The position numbers and the translations under genes were made by a program. This document shows, piece after piece, positions 1 to 9,409 of a stretch of DNA of 64,000 nt. The DNA is from Demequina flava (lineage in GTDB: Bacteria; Actinomycetota; Actinomycetes; Actinomycetales; Demequinaceae): NCBI RefSeq assembly GCF_000975035.1, contig NZ_BBRA01000002.1:310001-374000 (forward strand), given 5' to 3'. Each line of letters begins with the position of its first letter. Within the stretch, counting starts at the first letter, position 1. The notes below the pieces were generated by a model that had not been told where the DNA came from, did no database searches, and saw only the letters and a program-made list of their open reading frames with translations.

Positions 1-715
1 GCTCGACGTGCCCAGCCTGGCTCCTACAAGTGAGCCCCCCTCGCTGAGCGGAGGAAGCCCCCTGAGCGAACTCGTCACTCTCGACAAGGACGAGACTCCA
101 GTGACTCTTGTGCCCTTGGACTCCGAGACACCTCTTGCGCTGGGAACAGCCCAGGGAATCGTCAAGCGCGTCAAGCCCGAACCCGCACCCAACAAGGACG
201 CGTGGGAGGTCATCTCCCTCAAGGACGGCGACCACGTCGTGGGTGCGGCACTCGCAGCCGACGGCGCCGAACTCGCGTTCGTGTCCGATCAAGCCGCGCT
301 CCTGCACTTCGAGGCCAGCCAGAACGCCGCGCGTCCGCAGGGCCGCACGGGTGGCGGTGTGGCCGGAATCAAGCTTCCTGCGGGGGTGCAGGCGGTCTTC
401 TTCGGTGTCGTGACTGACGCGGAGAATGCGGTCGTTGTGACGATTGCAGGCTCGTCGACGGCGCTGCCGGGAACCATTCCCGGTGCCGCCAAGATCACGC
501 CCTTTACGGAGTACCCCGCAAAGGGCCGCGCCACAGGAGGCGTGCGAGCGCACCGCTTCCTCAAGGGCGAAGACGTCCTGCTTCACGCGTGGATCGGACC
601 CGCACCTGCCCGCGCTTCTTCCGGCGCGGGACAGTCCGTGGAGTTGCCTGAGGAGCACGGTCGCCGTGATGGCTCCGGAACGCCCCTCAGCGCGCCTGTG
701 ACTGGCATCGGCTAA
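1..715 (+). CDS. parC: Topoisomerase IV / second gyrase subunit A, C-terminal part (5' end outside window)
   Basis: Only the last 237 codons are present; the frame is open to the window edge (first full codon at base 2). This is the C-terminal DNA-wrapping beta-pinwheel of a type IIA topoisomerase A subunit. The stretch QGRTGGGVAGIKL resembles the GyrA-box class of signature, and repeated blades such as DAWEVISLKDGDHVVGAAL and AELAFVSDQAALLHF fit. The catalytic tyrosine lies upstream of the window. The tail (about residues 200-237) is low in complexity. A B subunit of the same class lies on the other strand at 5866-7965, so the pair is split here by ppc and the ThrE gene. ParC versus GyrA2 cannot be settled from the C-terminus alone. 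An octamer GCATCGGC abuts the stop codon at 705-712. Confidence 0.85.
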   Translation, partial: LDVPSLAPTSEPPSLSGGSPLSELVTLDKDETPVTLVPLDSETPLALGTAQGIVKRVKPEPAPNKDAWEVISLKDGDHVVGAALAADGAELAFVSDQAALLHFEASQNAARPQGRTGGGVAGIKLPAGVQAVFFGVVTDAENAVVVTIAGSSTALPGTIPGAAKITPFTEYPAKGRATGGVRAHRFLKGEDVLLHAWIGPAPARASSGAGQSVELPEEHGRRDGSGTPLSAPVTGIG

Positions 716-728
716 GAGCGTTGTAGCC

Positions 729-1142
729 ATGGCAGTCGAGATCGCCCGCGTTGGCGAGATTGAGACCGACGAGTACATCGACCTGCTCGTAAGGTCCACT
801 CTCGCTGCCCGCCGGCCCGTCGACCACCCAGACGTGATTCGCGGAGCGCTCGAGAGTTCTGATCTGCTCATCACCGCACGCGACGGCGACCTGCTTGTGG
901 GTGCCGCACGTGCCATCACCGACTTCCACCTTCACTGCTACCTGGCGGATCTCGCGGTCGATGCCGACGTCCAACGCGGTGGGATCGGACTTCTGCTCCA
1001 GCATGAGTTGCGCATGCACCTTGGCCCCATGTGCAAACTCAAGTTGTCCGCTGCCCCGGCAGCGTCCGACTACTACCCCCGCATCGGGTATTCCCGCAAT
1101 GATCGCGCGTGGGAACTACCGCCGGGTGCCGCACTGGGCTGA
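729..1142 (+). CDS. GNAT family N-acetyltransferase
   Basis: A 137-residue single-domain GNAT protein. Motif A is visible as LADLAVDADVQRGGIGLLL, which contains the Q/R-x-x-G-x-G acetyl-CoA pyrophosphate loop (QRGGIG), and the C-terminal part has the usual DYYPRIGYSR ending where the acceptor pocket forms. The ATG is 13 nt after the topoisomerase stop, so the two genes are probably co-transcribed. The substrate cannot be inferred. The gene is followed by a hairpin shared with ppc, which runs towards it. Confidence 0.85.
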   Translation: MAVEIARVGEIETDEYIDLLVRSTLAARRPVDHPDVIRGALESSDLLITARDGDLLVGAARAITDFHLHCYLADLAVDADVQRGGIGLLLQHELRMHLGPMCKLKLSAAPAASDYYPRIGYSRNDRAWELPPGAALG

Positions 1143-1193
1143 CCGGGTACCAGTACTCACCACGCACGGTTCGGTACTCGGGCAATACACGAC

Positions 1194-1235
1194 ACAAGCC
1201 CGGGCCCACGCCATACGACGCGAACCCGGGCTTGT
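1194..1235. terminator. Bidirectional intrinsic terminator between GNAT gene and ppc
   Basis: Perfect 11-bp arms, ACAAGCCCGGG at 1194-1204 and CCCGGGCTTGT at 1225-1235, with a 20-nt loop. It lies in the gap between two convergent genes, which is the expected position for a shared terminator. No long T tract follows. Confidence 0.7.
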
Positions 1236-1255
1236 CTACCGTGTAACGGCTGGAA

Positions 1256-3928
1256 TCAACCGGTGTTTTGCAGTCCGGCGGAGACTCCCGACACGGTCAG
1301 GAGAAGTACCTTCCGGATACCGTCGGCGTCGTTGTCGTCGAGGTCTCCGGAGCGCAACGCGGCCAGCGCCCGCACCTGAATCATCGACAGAGCGTCGACG
1401 TAGGGCGCGCGCAACTGAACTGCGCGGCCCAGGACGCGGCGCTTGGACAACGGCCACTCGCTCTCGGTGACCTTAAGAACCCACTCGCGGGTCAGGCGCA
1501 TCTCGTCGAGAACCAGTTGCGCGAGGTCATCGCGGTCGCCGAGCGCAAGGTAGCGCGAGGCCAGGTTCTCGTCGGTCTTTGCCAGCGACATCTCGATGTT
1601 GTCCAGCAGGGTCGCGAACAGCGGCCACTCGCGGTACGCGCGGCGGAGTTCATCGATATCGCCGAACGACGCCAACGCCGTACCCAAGCCATACCAACCT
1701 GCAAGGTTGATGCGGGCCTGGCTCCACGCAAACACCCACGGGATCGCGCGGAGGTCATCGAGGGAGTTGACCGACAGTCCGCGCTTGGCGGGCCTAGAAC
1801 CGATCTGCAGCATGCCCAGCTCTTCGAGCGGGGTGACCTGCGCGAACCACTGAGGGAAGCCTTCTGCCTTCACCAGCGAGTGGAAGCGCTCACGAGACGT
1901 CTCGTCCAGCTGCGAGGCCATCGCGGCGAACTCCGCGGTCGCGGTGGTGTTGCGCTCCTCCACCGACGGCGAGGACTGCAGCAGCGTAGCGCCCGCGACT
2001 TCCTCGATGTGGCGCTGAGCAATCACCGGGTCGCCGTAGCGGGCAAGAATGACCTCACCCTGCTCGGTCAGCTTGAAACGGCCGTCCACCGAGCCGACGG
2101 GCTGTGCGAGCACAGCACGGTTGGCAGGGCCACCGCCGCGTCCCAGCGCGCCGCCACGGCCGTGGAACAAGGTCAGCGCGATGTCGTGACGCTTGGCCCA
2201 CTGCGCGATCCGCTCCTGAGCTGCGTGCAAGGCGAGCGTCGCTGCGACCGGACCCACGTCCTTGGACGAGTCCGAGTAACCGAGCATGACCTCGACACGG
2301 CGCCCGTTCTCGGCGAGACGACGCTGCACCTGAGGCAACTCCAGCATCGTCTCGAGAATCGGAACCGAATTCTCCAGGTCGTCGAAAGTCTCGAACAGCG
2401 GGATCGCATCGATGACCGGCGCGTCCGAGTCGCCAAAGGCAGCCTCAGCCAGCTCGTAGACCGCCGAGAGGTGCTCGGGTGCCTGGGTGAACGACACGAT
2501 GTAGCGACGAGCGGCACGGATGCCGTAGCGCTTCTGGACCGCGCCCACGGCACGGAACGTGTCGAGAACCTCAACGGTGCGCGGCTCAAGCTCTCCGTGG
2601 ACTCCGTTCGCGCGGATGTCCTCCAGTGCTGCTGCGTGCACCTGCGAGTGCTGTCGCACCTCAAGTTCGGCCAGGTGGAACCCGAAGGTCTGCACCTGCC
2701 ACAGCAACTGCTGCAGTTCGCCGTAGGCGGTGCGCGGCGCACCGGCCTCCGTCAAGGACTCTTGCAGGACCTGGAGGTCAGCTTCCAGCTCGCTCGGCTC
2801 GCCGTATTGCAGGTCTGCGTTGCGTGCCTGAGTCGCCGAGATACGCGCTGCAATGAACAGCAGTGCTGCCCGGTGTGGCTCGTGAGGTGACTCGTGGTCA
2901 GCGGCGGCGGAAACGTCCGCGTCGAGCTGACCCTGCGCCTGGCGGAGCTTGAGCAGCGCCTGCGAAGGTGGCGTGGAGCCCTCTTCGAGCGTGAGCGTGC
3001 GAGCGACAGAACGTGTCGCGGTCTCGAGGGCGGTGAGCGCGTGCTCCGCCGCGAGGGCGGCAGCGGCGCGTGTGACCTCCGCGGTCACGTTGGGGTTACC
3101 GTCGCGGTCACCACCGATCCACGATCCAAGCGATACGAAAGGCCGGGCCAACGGCTGGGTGCGGCCAGCATCGGCCCCCAGCAGGAAGTCGTCGAGGCGG
3201 CGATAGACCTGCGGGAAGGTGCTGAACATCGTCGACTCGAATACTGCGAGAGCCGACTTCACCTCGTCGATGACCGTGGGCTTCGAGGCTCGGATGAGCG
3301 CGGTGCGCCACAGCGCGTCAATCTCCGCGAGCAGGGCACGGTCGTTCTCTGCCTCGGACGTTCCACCGTGTGCCTGAGAGCGTGTGTCCAACAGCGTCGA
3401 GATGCGCTTGATTGCACCCGAGACCGCGCGCCGGCGGGCCTCCGTGGGGTGAGCCGTCAGGACGGGCCGGAACTCAAGCGCCTGCACCCGTCGAAGGGCC
3501 TCTTCGCGTCCTACCTCATCGGTGAGCTTCGCGAAGGCCTCTGAGAGCGAGTCATCGTCGGTGAGCGACCCCACTTCGCGTTGGCGCAGGACACGCACGC
3601 GGTGCGTTTCCTCGGCGAGGTTCGCGAGGTGGAAGTAGCACGTGAAGGCGCGGGCGACCTGTTCCGACCGCTCGAGGCTGAAACCTTCTACCAGGCCTTC
3701 TGCCTCGGCCATGGCCGCTTCTGCGTCTTGTCCTGTTGCATCGTGTGCCCGGATTGCGAGTTCGCGTAGCCGCTCGACGTCACGCAGGAGGTCGTTGCCT
3801 CCAGATTCCGCGATGACCTGCCCGAGGAGCCCGCCAAGGAGGCGAACGTCGTCACGGAGAGGATCGGGAACGTCGTGGCGCGCGAGGGAGCGCTCGGCCG
3901 GGGAGCTGAGGTTCTCGTCGATAGTCAC
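1256..3928 (-). CDS. ppc: Phosphoenolpyruvate carboxylase
   Basis: An 890-residue PEP carboxylase, which makes oxaloacetate from PEP and bicarbonate and replenishes the TCA cycle. Seen motifs include LTAHPTEA with the catalytic His near residue 159, GGDRDGNPNV near 272, GYSDSSKD near 550-557 and FHGRGGALGRGGGP near 588. Length matches the bacterial family (about 880-930). I chose the GTG at 3928, giving a protein that begins M-TIDENLSS; an upstream in-frame start at 3997 would add 23 residues without support. TACCCT at 3936-3941 lies 7 nt before this GTG, which fits a leaderless transcript. Confidence 0.95.
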   Translation of the reverse strand: MTIDENLSSPAERSLARHDVPDPLRDDVRLLGGLLGQVIAESGGNDLLRDVERLRELAIRAHDATGQDAEAAMAEAEGLVEGFSLERSEQVARAFTCYFHLANLAEETHRVRVLRQREVGSLTDDDSLSEAFAKLTDEVGREEALRRVQALEFRPVLTAHPTEARRRAVSGAIKRISTLLDTRSQAHGGTSEAENDRALLAEIDALWRTALIRASKPTVIDEVKSALAVFESTMFSTFPQVYRRLDDFLLGADAGRTQPLARPFVSLGSWIGGDRDGNPNVTAEVTRAAAALAAEHALTALETATRSVARTLTLEEGSTPPSQALLKLRQAQGQLDADVSAAADHESPHEPHRAALLFIAARISATQARNADLQYGEPSELEADLQVLQESLTEAGAPRTAYGELQQLLWQVQTFGFHLAELEVRQHSQVHAAALEDIRANGVHGELEPRTVEVLDTFRAVGAVQKRYGIRAARRYIVSFTQAPEHLSAVYELAEAAFGDSDAPVIDAIPLFETFDDLENSVPILETMLELPQVQRRLAENGRRVEVMLGYSDSSKDVGPVAATLALHAAQERIAQWAKRHDIALTLFHGRGGALGRGGGPANRAVLAQPVGSVDGRFKLTEQGEVILARYGDPVIAQRHIEEVAGATLLQSSPSVEERNTTATAEFAAMASQLDETSRERFHSLVKAEGFPQWFAQVTPLEELGMLQIGSRPAKRGLSVNSLDDLRAIPWVFAWSQARINLAGWYGLGTALASFGDIDELRRAYREWPLFATLLDNIEMSLAKTDENLASRYLALGDRDDLAQLVLDEMRLTREWVLKVTESEWPLSKRRVLGRAVQLRAPYVDALSMIQVRALAALRSGDLDDNDADGIRKVLLLTVSGVSAGLQNTG
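3166..3175 (-). repeat. Repeated decamer GCCGATGCTG, in ppc
   Basis: Exact copy on the minus strand; host gene reads it as Ala-Asp-Ala-Gly. Confidence 0.8.
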
Positions 3929-3935
3929 GGACACG

Positions 3936-3941
3936 AGGGTA
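3936..3941 (-). promoter_or_regulatory. -10 element of ppc, leaderless type
   Basis: TACCCT read on the minus strand, 7 nt before the GTG at 3928; no Shine-Dalgarno sequence is visible in front of the start. Confidence 0.5.
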
Positions 3942-4113
3942 GCGCCAGATTGCCCAAATGCGAACCATGGTCGTTCAAAGGGAACACCAAGAGCCACCCG
4001 CCCTTCGCCCTCCCAAACGGCTCCATCTCGCTACGGTGAACCGATGAAATAGGCACATAGAGACCTGTGCGGAGAGGGCCGATGTTGACGTCTCCCCTGG
4101 TACTAGAGGGACA

Positions 4114-5421
4114 CTAGTCGCCGGTCGCCCATTCGCGGTCGGTCACGAGCTTGGCTGACACCAGGCCCACCATGATGGACAAAACGATCAAGGTCACTTC
4201 AAGAATGCCCGCCATGGCGGCTGTGTAATCTCCGGTGTTCAGCGAGACAAGCGCCTCGTGTGCCGCCACGCCCGGAATCATCACCAAGACCGCGGGCACC
4301 GACAACGTGATGACCGGGAAGCGCCCACCGCGCGCTCCGACCGCCGCCATCACGCCCACAGCAAGGCAGGCAGCCGCTGTCGCCACCTGGGTTTCGATCC
4401 CGTGATCCATCAGGGCCAGCCGCCCCGTGTTCGCGATACCGCCGATGAGTGCGGCCGTCAGCGCCATGCGCCACGGGCTGTTGAACATGAGCGCGAATCC
4501 CATGACGCCCATCGCGGAGGGGACGCCCCACAGAGCCACGTCCGCGATCACTGGCAGGTCTTCTTCGATGCGGGGTCGCGTGTCCAGGGAGCTCGCCAGC
4601 GACACAATCCACACTGAGACGCCAGCTGCCATCGTGATCATGGTGCCGTACGCAATGCGTTGGATGCCCGACTGCAGGTCAAGCTTTGCCATATCGAGCG
4701 CGCCAGTAATGAGAGCGAACCCGGGCAGGAGAAAGAGCACCGACGATATGTAACCCGCCGCGTGCGTGCCGATGTCGTAGCCCGTCAAGGAAATCAGGAA
4801 TATCCCACTGACGTAGACCAGGGTCGCGACGGCTGCGGCCACCATCGTAGTGCCGAATCCATTGAAGTGCCGGTGTGCGAGAGTTCGTCGCATCCACTGG
4901 CCACACGCAGCGGCGATGAAGACGGCAACGACTTCGAGAGGCAACGCGCCATTGAGGATCGCGAACGCGGCGCACGCGACGCCCGCCACAGCGGAGTTCA
5001 TCCAACCGGGGTGGATCGCGCCGCGGCCCTCGATCTCATCGAGGGCCCGGTGCACCTCGGCAGGCGTAGTCCGCTCTGGGAGCGTCCTGCGCAAGCGATC
5101 CAACTGCCACAGCCTGTCGGTGTTCACGGCGAACGAGCGGTTCTCGACAACCTCAGTGCGAAAGATGCGACCGCGGTGCGACGTGGCCGCAATGTCAGTC
5201 ATCGCGACGTGATTACTGTGGCGGTCGACACCAAGGGCCGCGGCGACCGCCCGCATTGCCTGCTTCACACGGTAACTGGCGGTGCCAGCGGCCAGCATTA
5301 ACTGGCCGGTCCGCAGGGTTGCCCGCGACTGCTCGATCAAAGAGACGGGCTCGAGCGACTCCTCGACCTCGTTGATTGATCTGACGTGCGGCTCGTCGCT
5401 GTCGGGTTGCTCAACACTCAC
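4114..5421 (-). CDS. Threonine/serine exporter family protein (ThrE type)
   Basis: A 435-residue membrane protein with the two-part layout of the ThrE family. A soluble N-terminal DUF1212-type part (ALGVDRHSNHVAMTDIAAT, then KPs and helices to about residue 140) is followed by about ten hydrophobic segments, including LFLLPGFALITGALDMA, a motif typical of the family. It probably exports L-threonine or L-serine by proton antiport, by analogy with Corynebacterium ThrE. The start is GTG at 5421, and its GTGA overlaps the TGA of the upstream small membrane gene by 4 nt, so translation is likely coupled. The 185-bp gap to ppc on the left contains no gene, only a one-mismatch copy of the repeated decamer at 4079-4088. 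Confidence 0.85.
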   Translation of the reverse strand: MSVEQPDSDEPHVRSINEVEESLEPVSLIEQSRATLRTGQLMLAAGTASYRVKQAMRAVAAALGVDRHSNHVAMTDIAATSHRGRIFRTEVVENRSFAVNTDRLWQLDRLRRTLPERTTPAEVHRALDEIEGRGAIHPGWMNSAVAGVACAAFAILNGALPLEVVAVFIAAACGQWMRRTLAHRHFNGFGTTMVAAAVATLVYVSGIFLISLTGYDIGTHAAGYISSVLFLLPGFALITGALDMAKLDLQSGIQRIAYGTMITMAAGVSVWIVSLASSLDTRPRIEEDLPVIADVALWGVPSAMGVMGFALMFNSPWRMALTAALIGGIANTGRLALMDHGIETQVATAAACLAVGVMAAVGARGGRFPVITLSVPAVLVMIPGVAAHEALVSLNTGDYTAAMAGILEVTLIVLSIMVGLVSAKLVTDREWATGD

Positions 5422-5801
5422 GGTGACATTGTGGCAGGGTCCAGGTCCGCGCTCGCATCAAGAAGTCCTAGGCGCGCATCGGCGACGGCTTCCCACTCAC
5501 GAGCGCGCCGTCGCGCCTCGATCACGCCAAGGCCTCCTGCGACAGCCAGGCCGATAGCCCCCATGGCCCACCCAGGGCGGCGCGCGAGCGCTGCGATACA
5601 CGCTCCCCCGACGCTCATGACGATCATCCCGCTCATCGCAAAATATGAGCGGGCGTAGGCCTTCATCTCAGCCAGGGCGGCGGTGTCGTGGCACGCCATG
5701 ATGGCGTCGACATCGGCCCGCGTGATCTGGCGTGGACCCCGTGGCGACACCCCCATCGTGGGTATGCCTGTGTTCCGGTCAAGGTAAGTAGGGCGGTTCA
5801 T
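5418..5801 (-). CDS. Small membrane protein of unknown function
   Basis: A 127-residue protein with a polar N-terminus (about 50 residues), two adjacent hydrophobic segments around residues 52-92 (SYFAMSGMIVMSVGGACIAAL and WAMGAIGLAVAGGLGVI) and a charged C-terminal tail. I do not recognise a family. It lies between the topoisomerase B gene (64 nt upstream) and the ThrE-type exporter (4-nt overlap downstream), so it probably belongs to the same transcript as the exporter. Confidence 0.65.
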   Translation of the reverse strand: MNRPTYLDRNTGIPTMGVSPRGPRQITRADVDAIMACHDTAALAEMKAYARSYFAMSGMIVMSVGGACIAALARRPGWAMGAIGLAVAGGLGVIEARRRAREWEAVADARLGLLDASADLDPATMSP

Positions 5802-5865
5802 CGTCCTACAGTCACACAGCGCGCATCAGAATGCGAGCATTGGCACTCGCTTGTCCTGTTGCTGC

Positions 5866-7965
5866 CTATGCGTCGATCTGAGCCATGTCGAGCTTGCGTG
5901 CGCCTTCCACGATGAAGTCGCGCCGGGGCGCGACCTCGTTGCCCATGAGGAGCTCAAACACACGCTCAGCCGCCTCCGCATGCTCCGCGGTAATGCGGCG
6001 CAGTGTTCGATGCGCCGGGTCCATCGTGGTCTCCGCGAGCTGGTCGGCATCCATCTCACCGAGGCCCTTGTACCGCTGGATGTCCTCGTTGTACTTGCGT
6101 CCCGACCGGCGGAGGTCGCGCAACGTGTCCGATAGTTCCTTCTCGGAGTACGTGTAGATGTACTCCTTCTCGCGGCGTGGCGAACCCTTGACCTCGACGC
6201 GGTGCAGCGGCGGAACTGCGGCATAGATGCGCCCTGCGTCGATCATGGGGCGCATGTACCGGAAGAAGAGCGTAAGCAACAGCGTGCGAATGTGCGCTCC
6301 ATCGACGTCCGCGTCAGTCATCAAGATGATCTTGCCGTAGCGACCCTGCTCAAGATCGAACGTGCGCCCTGATCCGGCTCCGATGACCTGGATGATGGAG
6401 GCGCACTCCGCGTTGTGGAGCATGTCCGTGACGGACGCCTTCTGCACGTTGAGGATCTTGCCTCGAATCGGCAAGAGCGCCTGGAAGTCACTCTGGCGAG
6501 CGAGCTTCGCAGTACCGAGCGCGCTGTCTCCCTCGACGATGAACAGTTCCGACGTATCCACGTCGTTGCTACGGCAATCAGCAAGCTTCGCGGGCAACGA
6601 AGAAGTCTCGAGCGCATTCTTGCGGCGCGAGATTTCCTTCTGCTTACGCGCGGCCACACGCGCACGCATTTCCGCGACGATCTTCTCCAGCACGGTGTTG
6701 GCCTGCACCTTGTCGTCGCGCTTGGTCGAGGTAAGGATTGCCAGCAGTTCCTTCTCGACGACCTTGGCGACGATGCCGCGGACCGGTGTCGTTCCCAGGA
6801 CTTCCTTGGTCTGCCCCTCGAACTGGGGCTCCGCGATGCGCACGGTGACGACGGCCGTCAATCCCGCCATGATGTCGTCTTTCTCGATCCGCTCGGCGCC
6901 GTCCTTGCCGGTCAGCTTCAAGCGACGCGCATTGGTCTCGATGACCTTGCGAACAACCTTGGTCAGGCCCGCTTCGAAACCGGCCTGGTGCGTGCCGCCC
7001 TTGGGGGTCGAGATGATGTTGACGAAGGAGCGCACTTCCGACTCGTAGCCCACGCCCCACCGCAGCGCGACGTCGACCTGGCACTCCCGGTGAACCTCTT
7101 CAGAGACCAAGGTTCCGTCTGCCTTGAGGACCGGCACTGTCTCCGAGTATTGTCCGGTGCCCTTGAGCTCCCACGTGTCCGTGACGCCGGCATCCGATGC
7201 GATGAACTCGACGAAGTCTCGCGGTCCACCGTCGTAACGGAACGACTCCTCCGATGGCTCGAGCGGATTGCGCTCGTCACGCACGGTGATAGTGAGTCCC
7301 GGGACAAGGAACGCCGTCTGGCGCGCACGAGTGAGGAGGTCCTCGAAGGTGAAGCGCGCGTTCTTGTTGAAGATCTGTCGGTCTGCCCAGTAGCGCACAC
7401 GAGTTCCCGTGCGTGCCTTGGCAACCTTGCCGACCACCTTGAGCTCAGAACCCGTGTGGAAAGGCGAGAACTCTGAGTTCGGTGAGGCGCCCGTCTCCGG
7501 GTCCGCCCACTGCCCTGGCTCTCCACGGCGGAAGGCCATGTGGTGAGTCTTACCGCCACGGTCGACCCACACGTCGAGGCGCTCGCTGAGCGCGTTGACC
7601 ACCGAGGCACCCACACCGTGCAGTCCACCCGAGGCCGCGTAAGAGCTACCGCCGAACTTTCCGCCAGCATGCAGCTTGGTCATGACTACTTCGACTCCGG
7701 TGAGTCCTGTCTTGGGTTCGACGTCGACCGGAATGCCGCGTCCGTAGTCGCGCACCTCCACGGAGTCGTCCGGGTGGAGGATGATCTCAATCGAGTCGCC
7801 GAAGCCGCCCAGTGCCTCGTCGACCGAGTTATCGATCACTTCCCACAGGCAGTGCATCAAGCCCCGGGAGTCGGTGGTCCCGATATACATACCGGGACGC
7901 TTACGCACCGCCTCAAGGCCTTCGAGGACGGACAGGTGTCGTGCGGAATAGTCGGAAGCAGCCAC
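5866..7965 (-). CDS. parE: Topoisomerase IV / second gyrase subunit B
   Basis: A 699-residue ATPase subunit of a type IIA topoisomerase. The GHKL ATPase signatures are visible: EVIDNSVDEALGG near residue 50, GRGIPVD, and the GGLHGVGASVVNAL loop. The Toprim domain carries EGDSALGTAKLAR and MTDADVDGAHIRTLLLT with the metal-binding DADVDG. Length fits ParE/GyrB of the shorter class. The chosen GTG at 7965 gives MAASDYSARHLSVLEGLEAV; the ATG at 7995 would add ten residues. TATCCT lies 7 nt upstream. The partner A subunit ends at base 715 on the other strand. The subunit name parE is a convention; biochemical gyrase versus decatenase activity is not shown. Confidence 0.9.
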   Translation of the reverse strand: MAASDYSARHLSVLEGLEAVRKRPGMYIGTTDSRGLMHCLWEVIDNSVDEALGGFGDSIEIILHPDDSVEVRDYGRGIPVDVEPKTGLTGVEVVMTKLHAGGKFGGSSYAASGGLHGVGASVVNALSERLDVWVDRGGKTHHMAFRRGEPGQWADPETGASPNSEFSPFHTGSELKVVGKVAKARTGTRVRYWADRQIFNKNARFTFEDLLTRARQTAFLVPGLTITVRDERNPLEPSEESFRYDGGPRDFVEFIASDAGVTDTWELKGTGQYSETVPVLKADGTLVSEEVHRECQVDVALRWGVGYESEVRSFVNIISTPKGGTHQAGFEAGLTKVVRKVIETNARRLKLTGKDGAERIEKDDIMAGLTAVVTVRIAEPQFEGQTKEVLGTTPVRGIVAKVVEKELLAILTSTKRDDKVQANTVLEKIVAEMRARVAARKQKEISRRKNALETSSLPAKLADCRSNDVDTSELFIVEGDSALGTAKLARQSDFQALLPIRGKILNVQKASVTDMLHNAECASIIQVIGAGSGRTFDLEQGRYGKIILMTDADVDGAHIRTLLLTLFFRYMRPMIDAGRIYAAVPPLHRVEVKGSPRREKEYIYTYSEKELSDTLRDLRRSGRKYNEDIQRYKGLGEMDADQLAETTMDPAHRTLRRITAEHAEAAERVFELLMGNEVAPRRDFIVEGARKLDMAQIDA

Positions 7966-7972
7966 GGCGACA

Positions 7973-7978
7973 AGGATA
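7973..7978 (-). promoter_or_regulatory. -10 element of parE, leaderless type
   Basis: TATCCT on the minus strand, 7 nt before the GTG at 7965. It lies inside the alternative longer frame, which argues for the shorter start. Confidence 0.45.
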
Positions 7979-8104
7979 GGTCCCCCCTCCGACATGCCAT
8001 GACAGGCGCACCGGGTGGGTCGGTGCCGACTGAAGCGGAATATGCGTTCGTACCCGCCGCGTTGACCTCAACAACCGTCAGCGCTCGTCCGAGAGGAGAT
8101 TCAC

Positions 8105-8917
8105 GTGCAGGCTCAGACTCAAGACCGCATTCGACAGGTCGCCGTGGCGCTAGGCGCCGCGGTAGCGATCCTGGGAGCTGCGTGGGGCGCGGGCGCGTTT
8201 GGCGGCACGCCTATCGAAGAAGCGGCAGACGGCGCACTCGCCGCGGACGCCACACTCCTCGCGCCAGCTGGCACCGCCTTCGCTATCTGGTCCGTGATCT
8301 ATGCGGGGTTGGCCTTATTTGCGATTGTTCAGGCCCTCCCGAGCCGCGCATCGTCAACGCGCTATCGCGCCATCTCTTGGTGGGTGTTGGTGTCGATGGC
8401 ACTTAATGCGGCGTGGATCGGGGTGATCCAGGCGGACCTGTTGTCGCTGTCACCGATCGTGATCATCGCGCTGGTCGCCGTTCTCGCCAGGATTGCTGTC
8501 CTGTTGGTGGCGCACGCGCCCGACAAATGGCTCGACGTCGTCAGCACTGATGTGACTGTCGGGCTCTATCTGGGCTGGTCGACTGTGGCGACCGCTGCGA
8601 ACATCGCTGCGCTCGCCGTGGGCAGTTCGGACGCTTCAAGCGACGCTGGAATGCCGTGGACTGCCATTGCGAGTGCTGCACTCGCGGTGATTGCGATCGC
8701 TGCATCACGCCGCCTGCGCTCACGCCCTGGCCTCGCCGTTGGCTTAGGGCTGGCAATGGCGTGGGGACTGGCGTGGATCGCGGTGGGTCGCACGATCGAT
8801 CCGGAGAGCCTTCCGATGGTGTGGTCGGCCGGTCTGTCCGCCACGGTGGCCTTTGCGGTCCCGTTCGCGGCGATCGATTTCGATCCCGCGCGGCGCATCC
8901 CTGCAGGGTCTGACTAG
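8105..8917 (+). CDS. TspO/MBR-like tryptophan-rich membrane protein
   Basis: A 270-residue integral membrane protein with seven or eight hydrophobic segments. The segment FAIWSVIYAGLALFAIVQAL and a Trp-rich second half (SWWVLVSMALNAAWIG) resemble TspO/MBR family proteins, although it is longer than typical 160-residue TspO. The GTG at 8105 is preceded by GAGGAGA about 6 nt upstream. It is transcribed away from parE. Its stop codon overlaps the stop of the convergent GNAT gene by 4 nt (CTAG at 8914-8917). Ligand and role are unknown. Confidence 0.65.
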   Translation: MQAQTQDRIRQVAVALGAAVAILGAAWGAGAFGGTPIEEAADGALAADATLLAPAGTAFAIWSVIYAGLALFAIVQALPSRASSTRYRAISWWVLVSMALNAAWIGVIQADLLSLSPIVIIALVAVLARIAVLLVAHAPDKWLDVVSTDVTVGLYLGWSTVATAANIAALAVGSSDASSDAGMPWTAIASAALAVIAIAASRRLRSRPGLAVGLGLAMAWGLAWIAVGRTIDPESLPMVWSAGLSATVAFAVPFAAIDFDPARRIPAGSD

Positions 8918-9408
8918 AGCCCTTCGCCGTCCGGCACTGGGTGATCTGGGCGGCCTCGCACCGTAAGCATCGCGATGTTGTCGCGCTTGACGTAGAACCC
9001 CAGGTCTTCATAGAGGTCCCGAGCCATGGGCGTGGCGTGAAGTTCGACGACCTCGATGCCGCGCTTGTCAGTCTCATCAAGCAGGGCTTCCATCACCGCG
9101 CGTCCGTATCCCTTGCGCTGATGCTGCGGCGCAGTCGACACCCACTGGATGTAGCCCATGTGGTGAGCCATCGCGCCTGGCTTTGGCAGTCGCGGCGCCA
9201 CGTTGATCAACGCGCAGGCTGCCAATCCGCCTTCAGGCGCGTCAATCACCATGCCGATCAGGTCGCGACCCAGGCGGTCACGGACAAGTTGGGTGGCGTC
9301 GACAGCCCACGTTGGGGTGGGTTTAGCACCCACTGCCTTATACATGAGCGCACCCAAGTGAACGATCTCGGCGGCATCGGCCGATGTTGCAAGGCGCACA
9401 GTGCCCAT
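8914..9408 (-). CDS. GNAT family N-acetyltransferase
   Basis: A 164-residue GNAT protein. Motif A is WVSTAPQHQRKGYGRAVMEAL, with the acetyl-CoA loop QRKGYG, and the C-terminal VVELHATPMARDLYEDLGF is the usual motif B region. The ATG at 9408 follows the stop of the upstream small membrane gene after a single base, so the two form an operon. An upstream in-frame start at 9429 would overlap that gene and is less likely. Substrate unknown. Confidence 0.85.
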   Translation of the reverse strand: MGTVRLATSADAAEIVHLGALMYKAVGAKPTPTWAVDATQLVRDRLGRDLIGMVIDAPEGGLAACALINVAPRLPKPGAMAHHMGYIQWVSTAPQHQRKGYGRAVMEALLDETDKRGIEVVELHATPMARDLYEDLGFYVKRDNIAMLTVRGRPDHPVPDGEGL

Positions 9409-9409
9409 A